Of a DNA stretch of 64,000 nucleotides, positions 7,995 through 17,340 are shown one piece after another. This DNA comes from JABMMZ01 sp044341025 (GTDB lineage: Bacteria; Bacteroidota; Bacteroidia; NS11-12g; UBA955). The translations under genes were made by a program, and so were the position numbers. Below the pieces are notes generated by a model that was given only the letters and a program-made list of their open reading frames with translations, was not told where the DNA came from and ran no database searches. How positions within the stretch are numbered: position 1 is the first letter of the stretch; each line of letters begins with the position of its first letter. The stretch is from positions 19,285 to 83,284 of the forward strand of contig JBIISM010000010.1 in NCBI GenBank assembly GCA_044341025.1, given 5' to 3'.

Positions 7995-9707
7995 ATGATG
8001 ACCCAAGATAATGCCCTGGCAATTTTAAAATCAGGCAAAAACGTCTTCTTAACCGGATCTGCCGGTGCCGGAAAAACATACGTACTCAATCAGTACATCG
8101 ATTATTTGAAAACCTGTGGGGTGCCCGTGGCTGTAACAGCATCCACAGGTATTGCAGCAACCCATATGAATGGAATGACCATTCACGCTTGGTCTGGAAT
8201 TGGGGTTAAAGACACCCTTGCACCCAAAGACATTGCGGCCATGCGCGAGAAAAAGTATCTAAGCGACAAGCTTGAAGATGCCCAAGTCTTAATTATAGAT
8301 GAAATCTCAATGTTGCACAGGCAGCAGCTCGATTTGGTGAACCTGGTGCTCAAGAGTTTTAAAAACAACCACCTCGCTTTTGGCGGTATTCAGGTTGTTT
8401 TTTCAGGCGATTTTTTTCAGCTGCCTCCGGTTGGCAAACCATTTGAAGAACCTAAAGACAAATTCGCATTCATGTCTGCGGCATGGCAAGAGGCTGAACC
8501 TTGTATCTGTTACATCAGCGAACAGCACCGTCAGTCTGACAATACCTTAAATAAAATATTGAACAGCATGCGCAACGGCAATCCTGAGGGCGAAGAACTC
8601 AAGGCGCTAGAGTCGAGCATGCAAAGAAAAGCAAAAGACAGTTCTTTGCTCACCCGCTTGTATACGCACAACCATGATGTTGATCGCTTGAACATCGATT
8701 ACCTCAGACAATTGCCAGATGAAGCCAAAATGTTTAAGGCAGAAATGAAAGGCAGCGATGCTTTAAAGGATATGTTGCGCAAATCGATACTGACCGATGA
8801 AAATTTAGAATTGAGAAAAGGTGCCCGCGTGATGTTTATTAAAAACAATTACGAGAAAGGGTATATGAATGGCACCACTGGTGAAATTACGGGGTTTAAC
8901 GACAAAGGTTTTCCTTGGGTCAAGATTAAGTCGGGGATAAAAATCTTGGCTGAACCAGAAGATTGGAGCATACAAGATGACAAAGGCAAAACCTTGGCTT
9001 CCTTTAAACAAATACCCTTGCGTTTGGCTTGGGCCATTACCATACATAAGAGCCAAGGAATGACTTTAGATGAAGCCATAGTGGATTTGGGTAAGACCTT
9101 TGAAAAAGGTCAGGGCTATGTGGCCTTAAGTAGATTGCGCGACCTCGAACATTTATACCTCGAAGGATTTAATAGCCTTGCCTTGCAAGTAGATTCATTG
9201 GCTTTAAAGGCGGATAAACGTTTCAGAGAGCTGTCTGCCCAAGCCAATGAACGTTGGCCTAAAGAAGAATTAGAAAAACGTTGGGACTTGTTTGTCGAAA
9301 CCTGCGGGGGAACACCTTATGCCAAAGCCATTTCGGAAGGCCTTGGCAAGAAATCAAAAAAAGGAAAGGGTAAAACCAAAGCAGTAAAAGGCAATACCTA
9401 TGAAGAGACGGCTGAATTGGTGGCCAAACGATTAAGCATTGAAAGTATAGCCGCGCACAGAGGCATCAGCGCCAATACAATATTAAGCCATTTAACCAAA
9501 CTCAAGGTAAGCCATGAAGATTTGGATTTCTCGCACCTAAAACCCGAAAAATCGCACATTAAATTGGTGGAAGCTGCTATTGAAAAACTAAGCCATAAAA
9601 GCGGACAAAAAGCAGAGAAGTTGGCCTTAAATCCAATTCACAACGAACTAAAAGGTAAGCTAAGTTTTGACGAAATTCGTTTGGTGTTATTGTTTATTGA
9701 TCTTTAA
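7995..9707 (+). CDS. PIF1/RecD-like DNA helicase with C-terminal HTH domain
   Basis: 570-residue superfamily 1B helicase. Walker A is FLTGSAGAGKTYVL (residues ~18-31), followed by TASTGIAATHMNGMTIHAWSGIG, then Walker B LIIDEISML, QVVFSGDFFQLPPVG and the C-terminal motif ITIHKSQGMTLDEAIVDLG with GYVALSRL. After residue ~430 comes a lysine-rich linker and a helix-turn-helix-like segment (VAKRLSIESIAAHRGISANTILSHLTKL), as in the HTH_40/RQC-associated tail of Bacteroidota PIF1-like proteins. It probably acts on chromosome or G-quadruplex DNA during replication or repair. Start ATG at 7995; another ATG follows at 7998. Its last 21 bases overlap the convergent GT39 gene. Confidence 0.92.
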   Translation: MMTQDNALAILKSGKNVFLTGSAGAGKTYVLNQYIDYLKTCGVPVAVTASTGIAATHMNGMTIHAWSGIGVKDTLAPKDIAAMREKKYLSDKLEDAQVLIIDEISMLHRQQLDLVNLVLKSFKNNHLAFGGIQVVFSGDFFQLPPVGKPFEEPKDKFAFMSAAWQEAEPCICYISEQHRQSDNTLNKILNSMRNGNPEGEELKALESSMQRKAKDSSLLTRLYTHNHDVDRLNIDYLRQLPDEAKMFKAEMKGSDALKDMLRKSILTDENLELRKGARVMFIKNNYEKGYMNGTTGEITGFNDKGFPWVKIKSGIKILAEPEDWSIQDDKGKTLASFKQIPLRLAWAITIHKSQGMTLDEAIVDLGKTFEKGQGYVALSRLRDLEHLYLEGFNSLALQVDSLALKADKRFRELSAQANERWPKEELEKRWDLFVETCGGTPYAKAISEGLGKKSKKGKGKTKAVKGNTYEETAELVAKRLSIESIAAHRGISANTILSHLTKLKVSHEDLDFSHLKPEKSHIKLVEAAIEKLSHKSGQKAEKLALNPIHNELKGKLSFDEIRLVLLFIDL

Positions 9708-11108
9708 ACTGTAAATGCGTATTGCAGAATCGTTGTATACTTCTTTGTAAGGCAATAGCAAATCATCACCAAAAACATGTTTCATGACCACAATATTTTT
9801 CAGTCCTAAGTGAACCAAAGAATCTACATACTTAGGGTTTTGAATTTGACCATTGAAAGCCACCCAACCTTTTCGGTGAGTAAAATACAAAGGCGTAGGG
9901 TAGGCGCCACTGTTAATTAAGGTGAGCTCGTTGGGGCTACTCACTTTGTCCATGGCTGTTTCTAAGCTAAGAATGGGTTTGTAGTTTTCGCGCAACACAA
10001 AGTCGTCGATATGGTTTAAAGTTCCTTCAATACCAATGCAAACCAAGACCACCTTAACTACAATTTTATTTTTAATTTCAGCAATGCCATACCCACTCAA
10101 GAGCGCCATAATGGGAGCAAAAGGAATAATGTAATAGGAGTGGTGGTAAAAGGTAAAACCACCCTTTAACATAATGGGTAAAAAGCCTAAGAAACCTAAT
10201 GAAAGAATATAGACAATTTTTTTGTTTTTGTTTGAAATGGCTTTATACAATCCAAACAATAAGAAGGCAAACGCTATGAATTTTAAGGCTACTTCGTAGA
10301 ATTTGCTTAAAGTCTGGTCCATGTGCAACCACAATTCGCCTGCCCCTATGCGCATGCTTTTGCCCATGAAAAAATGTTTGAGTTTGTAAGTCTCATTTAA
10401 ATAGGGTACCCAAAGGTAATACCAGGTCATGCAAATGGATAAAGTTACAATTGAAGAAACTGCAAATATGGCTTTGTTTTTAAAAACTAAAGATTTGTCA
10501 AGAAATGGTTGTATCAACAATATGAGCAAATATGCAGAAGGCATTTTACTCAAGGTTCCCAGGCCAAGAAACAGGAGGTATAGACTGATGTTTTTGATTT
10601 TTAGTGTTTTAAAATATTCCAAGGCATGCCAGAGTGCAAACAAAATCAAAGACAATGAAAAAGTGTCGGGCATTATCTTTCGGGAGTAGGTAAACCAAAT
10701 CGAAAACAATAAAACGATGCTGGCATTAAAGGCCACCTTCTCATCAAAATAAGATTTTGCCAGTTTGTAAAAATAAAAGAGACCAAAGCTTGAAATGGCA
10801 AGAACAATAAGGCGTCCATACCAATGCTGGTAGCCAAAGACAAGAGAAAAAAGATAACACAGGTAATTCAACAAAGGGAATTCCATACCTGTAATGCCAG
10901 TCAATTCGCCAGAAATATCCAAACGTGGATAGAATGGATTGGCATCAATCTCTAAAAAATTGCGTGCCACCATGGTAACGGTGGTTTGTCGCCAATTATG
11001 TGAAATGTCAATGGGCGGAAACCAAATGCCATACAACCTTGCAATGAAAAACAAAACAATCCAAAACCGGATATCTTTCAAGTAAGCGAAGGTTTTATTC
11101 TTAAACAT
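9687..11108 (-). CDS. GT39-like membrane glycosyltransferase (ArnT/PMT type)
   Basis: 473 residues, dominated by about ten hydrophobic segments. The N-terminus has the dolichyl-phosphate-mannose/ArnT-like layout: a first membrane span, then a periplasmic loop with IDISHNWRQTTVTMVARNF (acidic-aromatic catalytic loop), EFPLLNYLCYLFSLVFG, and KIMPDTFSLSLILFALWHALEYF. Family members transfer a sugar from a polyprenyl-phosphate donor on the outer face of the inner membrane. The acceptor cannot be told here. The C-terminal ~80 residues are soluble. A TAAGTTTG box lies at 11124-11117. The 3' end overlaps the helicase gene tail to tail by 21 bases. Confidence 0.78.
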   Translation of the reverse strand: MFKNKTFAYLKDIRFWIVLFFIARLYGIWFPPIDISHNWRQTTVTMVARNFLEIDANPFYPRLDISGELTGITGMEFPLLNYLCYLFSLVFGYQHWYGRLIVLAISSFGLFYFYKLAKSYFDEKVAFNASIVLLFSIWFTYSRKIMPDTFSLSLILFALWHALEYFKTLKIKNISLYLLFLGLGTLSKMPSAYLLILLIQPFLDKSLVFKNKAIFAVSSIVTLSICMTWYYLWVPYLNETYKLKHFFMGKSMRIGAGELWLHMDQTLSKFYEVALKFIAFAFLLFGLYKAISNKNKKIVYILSLGFLGFLPIMLKGGFTFYHHSYYIIPFAPIMALLSGYGIAEIKNKIVVKVVLVCIGIEGTLNHIDDFVLRENYKPILSLETAMDKVSSPNELTLINSGAYPTPLYFTHRKGWVAFNGQIQNPKYVDSLVHLGLKNIVVMKHVFGDDLLLPYKEVYNDSAIRIYSLKINKQ

Positions 11109-11116
11109 TGAGCGTG

Positions 11117-11124
11117 CAAACTTA
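11117..11124 (-). promoter_or_regulatory. -7 box TAAGTTTG for the GT39 gene
   Basis: Minus-strand TAAGTTTG ends 8 bases before the ATG at 11108, the close spacing seen for other genes in this window. Confidence 0.5.
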
Positions 11125-11167
11125 ATTTAAAAAAGTTAGAAAACGGAGGGGTCAAGAATGGGATAGG

Positions 11168-11263
11168 GTCCCAGTAGCAGAGACTACACTCCCCATGTCA
11201 GAATTCGCTCAAAGCCGCGAATACGACAGAGGGCAGGTCGTTCCGTCACGCTACGGGATGAAT
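11168..11263 (-). repeat. Family-1 dispersed repeat, reverse copy with expanded loop
   Basis: gtcccagtagcagagactac at the left and cgtcacgctacgggatgaat at the right are the reverse complement of the family-1 unit. About 50 extra bases, including gaattcgctcaaagccgcga, sit in the loop compared with the copy at 55201. Confidence 0.65.
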
Positions 11264-11319
11264 CTAGGGGATAGGGTATAGTTTTTTCGATAATGCTTCA
11301 TGTTTTCGTTTTATAACAA

Positions 11320-11430
11320 TTAAACCCCAGCGGGGTGACACATTTGTAATATGGAAACAAAACAAGCCGTTGAACCCTGTAGGGGTGACACATTTGTAGA
11401 AGGTGACACATTTGTAGGATGACACATTTC
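11320..11430 (+). repeat. Four copies of a tgacacatttgta motif
   Basis: The motif tgacacatttgta (one variant ends tttcc) occurs four times in about 100 bases, twice preceded by a G-rich half palindrome (ccccagcggggtgacac and ccctgtaggggtgacac). It is non-coding. Similar GGGGTGAC-containing short repeats are, from memory, common between genes in Bacteroidota genomes. Confidence 0.6.
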
Positions 11431-11447
11431 CCCAAAAAAAAACAAAC

Positions 11448-11607
11448 CAAACGAAATACCTCGCCCCGATGGGAGTGGCAGCCCTGTGCGGATTTGTGGC
11501 AATGCAACTGCGTGTTTTAATAGGCGAGCGGCAGTAAGCCAAAGAAAACACAAGCAGATGCTGACATAAACAAACAGGCTATAGCGCACAGCGGGAAATG
11601 GCGACAC
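11448..11607 (+). repeat. Family-2 dispersed repeat, copy 1
   Basis: About 160 bases from gaaatacctcgccccgatgg through agtggcagccctgtg and gcggcagtaagccaa to acagcgggaaatggcgac. A second copy in the same order is at 55380-55540. No open frame is conserved between the two copies. It abuts the rluF promoter. Confidence 0.65.
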
Positions 11608-11616
11608 TAAATTCAT

Positions 11617-11624
11617 TATCTTTG
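11617..11624 (+). promoter_or_regulatory. -7 box TATCTTTG for rluF
   Basis: Exact TAnnTTTG match, 9 bases before the ATG at 11634. I see no good TTTG at the -33 distance. Confidence 0.5.
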
Positions 11625-11633
11625 CCCCTTACC

Positions 11634-12641
11634 ATGAAAGAAACCAACGGCTTGCGGCTTAATAAATTTATCAGTGAAAGCGGTCTTTGCTCGCGCAGAG
11701 AAGCCGATAGATTTATCCTCAATGGCAATGTGTTTATCAATGGTAAAAAAGCTACTGTAGGTGATCAGGTAAAAATTGGCGACCGTGTGCGGGTAAATGG
11801 CAATGAACTTGAACCCCGTTCTGGTGAAGATGTTATTTTTATTGCGCTCAACAAACCGCCGGGAATAACTTCAACAACAGAGGATGCAGTTCGCGACAAC
11901 ATTGTTCATTTTGTGAACCACAGCAAACGTATATTTCCAATTGGCCGTTTGGATAAAGACTCACAAGGCCTCATATTTTTAACCAATAACGGCGACTTGG
12001 TGAACAAGATACTGCGCGCCGGCAATAAACACGAAAAGGAATATCTTGTAAGCGTTGACAAACCATTGACGGATGCCGTCATTGAAGGGATGGCCAATGG
12101 GGTTCCTATGTTGGGCGTTACCACCAAAAAGTGTAAAATTGTTAAAGAATCTTCACACGTTTTTCGCATTGTTTTGGTGCAAGGTCTTAACCGACAAATT
12201 CGCCGCATGTGTGAATTTTATAATTACGAAGTGGTAAAACTTGAGCGCACGCGTATAATGAACATCGGTTTAAAAGGTTTGCCTCTCGGCGATTGGCGCG
12301 ATTTAACAGAAGCTGAGTTGGCCGTTATATACAGCATGATTGAAAAATCATCTTCCGAAGATGAGAAAAAAATGAAGCCAAAAGATGAAGTAAAAGCAAA
12401 GGCAAAAGCTGCCGCGCCTAGAAGGCCTCATTACAGCAAACATGAGTCTCCGAAAGGCAAGCCAAGCAGCCATTCGCCGACAAACCGCTTCGACAAATCA
12501 GGCAAATCATCGGCACCCTCCAAAGGAAAATTTGCTTCAAAACCAGGTGCTAAGTCTGGCGGCAAACCTGGGTCAAAACCAGGCGGCAAAAGCTCTGGTC
12601 GTTCGGCACCCAAAAGTGGTGGTGGCAGACGCGGCCGTTAA
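11634..12641 (+). CDS. rluF: 23S rRNA pseudouridine synthase RluF
   Basis: S4-domain pseudouridine synthase, 335 residues from the ATG at 11634 (an upstream ATG at 11598 lies before the promoter box and is not used). The N-terminal S4 domain reads LRLNKFISESGLCSRREADRF. The catalytic motif is GRLDKDSQGLIFLTNNGDLV, with the catalytic Asp. The GLNRQIRRMCEFYNYEV block and KKCKIVKESSHVFRI closely follow E. coli RluF, which modifies 23S U2604. The last ~90 residues are a basic low-complexity Lys/Ser/Gly/Pro tail (repeated KPGSKPGGK-like units ending GGRRGR) not needed for the fold and probably RNA-binding. Confidence 0.93.
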   Translation: MKETNGLRLNKFISESGLCSRREADRFILNGNVFINGKKATVGDQVKIGDRVRVNGNELEPRSGEDVIFIALNKPPGITSTTEDAVRDNIVHFVNHSKRIFPIGRLDKDSQGLIFLTNNGDLVNKILRAGNKHEKEYLVSVDKPLTDAVIEGMANGVPMLGVTTKKCKIVKESSHVFRIVLVQGLNRQIRRMCEFYNYEVVKLERTRIMNIGLKGLPLGDWRDLTEAELAVIYSMIEKSSSEDEKKMKPKDEVKAKAKAAAPRRPHYSKHESPKGKPSSHSPTNRFDKSGKSSAPSKGKFASKPGAKSGGKPGSKPGGKSSGRSAPKSGGGRRGR

Positions 12642-12712
12642 GCTTTCGTTTTTTCGTCTTGTTTTCTTGGCACTACGTGTCTAAAGTCTTCGACCTTTCA
12701 AGGAAAAAAACA

Positions 12713-12720
12713 TATTTTTG
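12713..12720 (+). promoter_or_regulatory. -7 box TATTTTTG for valS
   Basis: TATTTTTG ends only 7 bases before the valS ATG at 12728, implying an almost leaderless transcript. Confidence 0.5.
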
Positions 12721-12727
12721 CAGTGAG

Positions 12728-15370
12728 ATGGAATTAGACAAGCATTACAACCCTGCAGCAGTAGAAGACAAATGGTATCAATATTGGATGGACAAAGGAT
12801 TTTTTGATTCTGTCCCTGATGAGCGCGAACCATTTACCATTGTCATTCCGCCGCCAAATGTAACAGGTGTTTTGCACATGGGCCATATGTTGAACAATAC
12901 CATCCAAGATGTATTGATCCGCAAAGCCCGTATGGAAGGCAAAAATGCTTGTTGGGTGCCGGGAACCGATCATGCCAGTATCGCTACTGAAGCCAAAGTG
13001 GTTAAAATGTTGGCTGAAAAAGGCATACAAAAGAAAGACATCAGCCGTGATGAATTCTTAGGCCATGCCTGGGATTGGACCAATAAATATGGCGGAATAA
13101 TACTTGAACAGTTGAAAAAACTGGGAGCCAGTTGCGATTGGAAACGCACCCGCTTTACCATGGAAGAGGAACTGAGCAATGCAGTAAGCTCTGTTTTTGT
13201 AAAAATGTACCGCGATGGATTAATTTACCGTGGCACCAAGATGGTTAACTGGGATCCTGCCGGCAAAACCACCTTGAGCGACGAAGAAGTTATATTTAAA
13301 GAGAACAATGGTCAATTGTTTTATACCGTTTATCCCTTTACCCAAGACACCATTGACGCTTGCCATCCAAGCGAAAAAGGTTTGATTGTTGCAACCACTC
13401 GGCCAGAAACTTTGATGGGCGACGTGGCCATATGTGTGCACCCTGAAGACGAACGCTACAAACACTTAATTGGAAAAACTGTTATAGTGCCGATGGTTAA
13501 CCGTGTGGTTCCGATCATAGCAGACGATTACATCGATATGGAATTTGGTACTGGTTGCTTAAAGGTTACCCCAGCCCACGATGAAAACGATTATAGAATT
13601 GGTGAGAAACATAAATTAGAGGCCATAGATGTGTTAACCGATGAGGGTAAAATACACGAAAGGGCGGGAGTTTATGTGGGGCTCGATCGTTTTGCTTGCC
13701 GCAAACAAATCGTAAAAGACCTTGATGAGCAAGGCCTTTTGAACAAGACCGAACAAATTAAAAACACCATCGGTCACAGTGAAAGAACCGATGCGGTAAT
13801 AGAAAAGAAAATATCAACCCAATGGTTTGTGAACATGCAAGAGTTCATGAAACGTTATCCTGAAGTGTTAAGCGATGTAATGAATGATGAGATACAATTT
13901 CATCCTGCAAAATTCAAAAATACCTACAAGCATTGGTTGGAAAATATTAAAGATTGGAACATCAGCCGTCAGTTGTGGTGGGGACACCGCATTCCTGCTT
14001 GGTATGACAAGGACGGTCACATGGTTGTTGCTGAAAATGAAGCAGAAGCTTTGATGCAAATGCAATCATTGCGTGCAGATATTACGGTTGATGAATTAAG
14101 TCAAGATGTGGATGTATTGGATACTTGGTTTAGCAGCTGGTTGTGGCCAATATCTGTGTTCGACGGATTTAAAGAAGGCGATAAAAAAGACTTTAATTAT
14201 TATTATCCGACCAACGATTTGGTAACGGGTCCAGATATTATATTCTTTTGGGTTGCCCGAATGGTGATGTCAGGTTATGCCTTTACAGGGAAGAAACCAT
14301 TTAGCAATGTTTATTTTACCGGTATCGTACGCGACAAGCAAAGACGTAAGATGAGCAAATCATTGGGCAACAGTCCAGAGCCGCTCGATTTGATTGCTCA
14401 ATATGGAGCCGATGGCACCCGTATGGGACTATTGCTTTCAGCACCTGCAGGAAATGATATTTTATACGACGAAAGTCAAATTGAACAAGGAAGAAATTTC
14501 TGCAATAAAATTTGGAATGCGTACCGTTTAATTTCCGGATTAAATACCTGTCCTGATGCACAGGTTTCTGAGTCTATAAAGGCGTCAGACAAATTGGCCA
14601 GCGATTGGTTTGAAATGCGCTTTCAATTGTCTGTAAATGCCATACACAACGACTTTAAAGAATACAAACTTAGCGATGCATTAATGAACGCTTACAAATT
14701 GGTATGGGACGATTTCTGCTCTTGGTATTTAGAGATGGTAAAACCCATTTTTGGAGAATCGATGTCTGAAACCACCATGCAAACGGTGAAAAATAAATTC
14801 GAAAAGGTATTGGCTTTAATTCATCCGTTTATGCCATTTATTAGCGAAGAGTTACACCATGCATTGCATGAAGGAAAACCAGAAAAAGCGCTAATTGTAA
14901 GCGAATATCCAAAGGCCAAAGAAATATCTGTAGACATTAAAGACAATGCTTTGGTTTTAATTTCTGAAATCAGAAACATTAGAAACAACAAAGGCTTGTC
15001 GCCTAAATTGGGCTTCGATTTAATTGTTAATACCAGCGATGTTGATGCATATAAAGCATGGGAAGGTATTATCTCTAAATTGGCAAACATTAATTCAATC
15101 AGCTACAACGAGGCCAAGCCAGAAAAATGTTTAAGCGCATTGGCTGGTAAGGACGAATTGTTTATTCCATTTGAAGAAGCAATAGATGAAGCCGCCGAGC
15201 AAAAGAAGGTAGAGGAGGAGATTGCGTATTTAAAAGGTTTCTTAAAATCGGTTGATGCAAAACTGAGCAATGAAAAGTTCGTGTCCAATGCCAAACCAGA
15301 CGTTATAGAAAAAGAACGCCAGAAAAAAGCGGATGCAGAGGAGAAGATTAAGAAGCTTGGCGGCGCATAA
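12728..15370 (+). CDS. valS: Valyl-tRNA synthetase
   Basis: Class I aminoacyl-tRNA synthetase charging tRNA-Val, 880 residues. I start at the ATG at 12728 (MELDKHYNPAAVEDKWYQYW), since a longer frame to 12659 would include the promoter box. Features: PPPNVTGVLHMGHMLNNTIQD with the HIGH equivalent at residues ~50-53; WVPGTDHASIATE; the editing domain with ATTRPETLMGDVAICVHPED; WFSSWLWPISVFDG; and the KMSKS loop RRKMSKSLGNSPEPL near residue 540. The C-terminus ends in the tRNA-binding coiled coil (AEQKKVEEEIAYLKGFL, then KADAEEKIKKLGG). No frameshift or missing motif is seen. Confidence 0.97.
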   Translation: MELDKHYNPAAVEDKWYQYWMDKGFFDSVPDEREPFTIVIPPPNVTGVLHMGHMLNNTIQDVLIRKARMEGKNACWVPGTDHASIATEAKVVKMLAEKGIQKKDISRDEFLGHAWDWTNKYGGIILEQLKKLGASCDWKRTRFTMEEELSNAVSSVFVKMYRDGLIYRGTKMVNWDPAGKTTLSDEEVIFKENNGQLFYTVYPFTQDTIDACHPSEKGLIVATTRPETLMGDVAICVHPEDERYKHLIGKTVIVPMVNRVVPIIADDYIDMEFGTGCLKVTPAHDENDYRIGEKHKLEAIDVLTDEGKIHERAGVYVGLDRFACRKQIVKDLDEQGLLNKTEQIKNTIGHSERTDAVIEKKISTQWFVNMQEFMKRYPEVLSDVMNDEIQFHPAKFKNTYKHWLENIKDWNISRQLWWGHRIPAWYDKDGHMVVAENEAEALMQMQSLRADITVDELSQDVDVLDTWFSSWLWPISVFDGFKEGDKKDFNYYYPTNDLVTGPDIIFFWVARMVMSGYAFTGKKPFSNVYFTGIVRDKQRRKMSKSLGNSPEPLDLIAQYGADGTRMGLLLSAPAGNDILYDESQIEQGRNFCNKIWNAYRLISGLNTCPDAQVSESIKASDKLASDWFEMRFQLSVNAIHNDFKEYKLSDALMNAYKLVWDDFCSWYLEMVKPIFGESMSETTMQTVKNKFEKVLALIHPFMPFISEELHHALHEGKPEKALIVSEYPKAKEISVDIKDNALVLISEIRNIRNNKGLSPKLGFDLIVNTSDVDAYKAWEGIISKLANINSISYNEAKPEKCLSALAGKDELFIPFEEAIDEAAEQKKVEEEIAYLKGFLKSVDAKLSNEKFVSNAKPDVIEKERQKKADAEEKIKKLGGA

Positions 15371-15605
15371 TTATAGGGACTAGGGTTTAGCGTCTAGGGT
15401 ATAGTTTTGTTTTAAGTAAACTTCAAAATTTCGGAAATAACGGCAAGCCTTATTCGCCAAGGCCTGGGCCTCCGCTAAAGCTTCAGAACATTGCGTAGGG
15501 TAGTCGATAATACGTCAAGATTTCGGTTTTTATCAATTTCTCACTTAATCAATTTATCCATCCCGTTGCGCACGACGAAGGAGTTATGCTTCTGTGATCA
15601 GTTTC
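15371..15605 (+). repeat. Intergenic region with degenerate family-1 repeat
   Basis: Between valS and the convergent T9SS gene. It holds the shared tail (gggactagggtttagcg, ctagggtatagtttt, gtcaagatttcggttttt), a TTTCTCACTTAATCAATTTATCC run and a poorly conserved family-1 core at about 15556-15600 (atccatcccgttgcgcacg, ending cttctgtgatca). No gene is seen. Confidence 0.55.
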
Positions 15606-15609
15606 TCAA

Positions 15610-17325
15610 TTATTCCACAACCAAATTCCTTCTAACGCCTCTTCCATCTTTATCTATTAATTCAATGATATAAATTCCTGATGGAATGTTTTTGAGATCA
15701 ATTGTGTTTGATTTTTCTAATTGTGTTTGGATATACACAGATATGCCAATAGTATTAAATATTCGCAATACTTGGAAGTTGCTGGCTTCAGGTATTTCAA
15801 TGGTAATCTGCGTATTTGCTGGGTTAGGGTAAATTTCAATTGGTTGATCAAGCAAATCCATTATGCTATTGGCATCGTCTATAATTTCGATTTGGAATTT
15901 TTTGGTATAGACTGTACCACCAATTAATGTGCATTTTAAATAGCCATTAAAAATACCGGGTGTTTGATAACGGTGGCTGCACGAATCGAGGTTTGAGGAG
16001 TCGCCATCGCCAAAATACCAAGTCTGTTTTTGAGCCAAACTTTCTTTATGGCTAAAGGTGTGCATATTGCTTTTGAATAAATCAGATATTTTTCGAATCC
16101 TAAGTTGACTAAAATTGAAATCATTGTTCAATACATAAACAGGAAATGTTTTAGTGCCTTTGTAGCCGAAATTGGTCTCTACATACAATTTAGAATTGTA
16201 GGTCCCTATTGCTGAATATGTATGCTGTGTGCTTGCATTTAGAGATGAATCACCATCTCCAAAATACCAAATCTGTTTTGTTACACTGCTGTCAATATTG
16301 GTGTAGGTAAACAAATTAGAATCGAGTTTGTGAACCCTTGGACTTACTGTGGCATTGAGAAATGGATCATGTAAAACCACCAATCTAAATGTCAGCGTAT
16401 CTTTGCACCCCGTTGCTTTGGTATTGACATGGATTGTTGTTATGAGTTTAACATCGAATACACCTTCATGTTGATATGAGTAGCGCATATGGGGGAATGC
16501 ACTAAAACTGTCTTTCTCAAATTCCCAATTATAGTACACTGACATTGGAAATGGACCACTGATAGGAGTTGTCCTAACTTCAAAGTAGTTGCCATCATAG
16601 TACTGGGTGTCATTTTTTAGTTTTGAAAAATCTAAATTAACGACTTTTCGGGGGAATATTTTAAGTATTTTAGATAAATTGGCAGGGCAACCAGCAGGGG
16701 CGTTCGTTGCTTGTATTTGCACTGTCTTTAGACCAAATCCATTGATGTGTTTGAATAAATTGTTAGAATCTGAACTGCTATTGTCACCAAAGGTATATCT
16801 GTATTTAATATTTGGAACGTCGCTTTTTGAAGTATTGGTGATTCTAAATAAATTGTTGCGTTCGCAGCTGTCTATTGGTACTGCGGTGAAATTGTACTGT
16901 ATGTTGTATGTCGATTCAACAAACGTGGTAGGCTTACTGCTTAAGAATTGAGGATACAAGAAATCATTCGACTCCACAATGCTAAAATAGTATTTATGGC
17001 CGGGTTTTAGATTAAATATTTGTACCGTATTTCCTTTGGCACTGTATATAACATAATTTCCTCCGCCTTTGTTTGGATATTCTGCTGAGCCCATGAAGAC
17101 ATTATTGGATGAATAAAATGTGCTGTCTTTTGGCGAAAAATTAACCATCGAGTCTTCACGAATAAAAACGGTTCGGGCATAGCCATCGCCGTTTGTCCAA
17201 TTTAAAGTCATCCCAGTACAAGTCTTGTTGCTCACGTTTACTTGCGATGCAGGTATGGTCGGTTTGGCCGCAAATGAGAGGCTAAGGGTAAAAACACAAA
17301 TCAATAGTAAGTAGCGTTTCATCAT
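15610..17325 (-). CDS. Secreted multi-PKD protein with T9SS sorting domain
   Basis: 571 residues. Signal peptide MKRYLLLICVFTLSLSFA, then a fibronectin III-like region (NVSNKTCTGMTLNWTNGDGYARTVFIRED, with KPGHKYYFSIVE). Several PKD-type domains follow, recognised by YTFGDNSSSDSNNL, QIWYFGDGDSSLNASTQHTY and QTWYFGDGDSSNLDSCSHRY. The C-terminal ~75 residues are a type A T9SS sorting domain (IEIYPNPANTQITIEI, then PSGIYIIELIDKDGRGVRRNLVV). It should be exported by Sec and T9SS. No enzymatic domain is recognised, so an adhesive or structural role is likely but inferred. ATGs at 17325 and 17322 are both possible. A TATCTTTG box lies at 17340-17333. Confidence 0.88.
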   Translation of the reverse strand: MMKRYLLLICVFTLSLSFAAKPTIPASQVNVSNKTCTGMTLNWTNGDGYARTVFIREDSMVNFSPKDSTFYSSNNVFMGSAEYPNKGGGNYVIYSAKGNTVQIFNLKPGHKYYFSIVESNDFLYPQFLSSKPTTFVESTYNIQYNFTAVPIDSCERNNLFRITNTSKSDVPNIKYRYTFGDNSSSDSNNLFKHINGFGLKTVQIQATNAPAGCPANLSKILKIFPRKVVNLDFSKLKNDTQYYDGNYFEVRTTPISGPFPMSVYYNWEFEKDSFSAFPHMRYSYQHEGVFDVKLITTIHVNTKATGCKDTLTFRLVVLHDPFLNATVSPRVHKLDSNLFTYTNIDSSVTKQIWYFGDGDSSLNASTQHTYSAIGTYNSKLYVETNFGYKGTKTFPVYVLNNDFNFSQLRIRKISDLFKSNMHTFSHKESLAQKQTWYFGDGDSSNLDSCSHRYQTPGIFNGYLKCTLIGGTVYTKKFQIEIIDDANSIMDLLDQPIEIYPNPANTQITIEIPEASNFQVLRIFNTIGISVYIQTQLEKSNTIDLKNIPSGIYIIELIDKDGRGVRRNLVVE

Positions 17326-17332
17326 AGTACTA

Positions 17333-17340
17333 CAAAGATA
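17333..17340 (-). promoter_or_regulatory. -7 box TATCTTTG for the 15610-17325 T9SS gene
   Basis: Exact TAnnTTTG on the minus strand, 7 bases before the ATG at 17325. Confidence 0.55.

Noticed and set aside
11264..11616. Overlapping minus-strand frames of about 70-98 residues before rluF
   Set aside because: They cross dispersed repeats (tgacacatttgta and family 2), overlap one another in different frames and have no start context.
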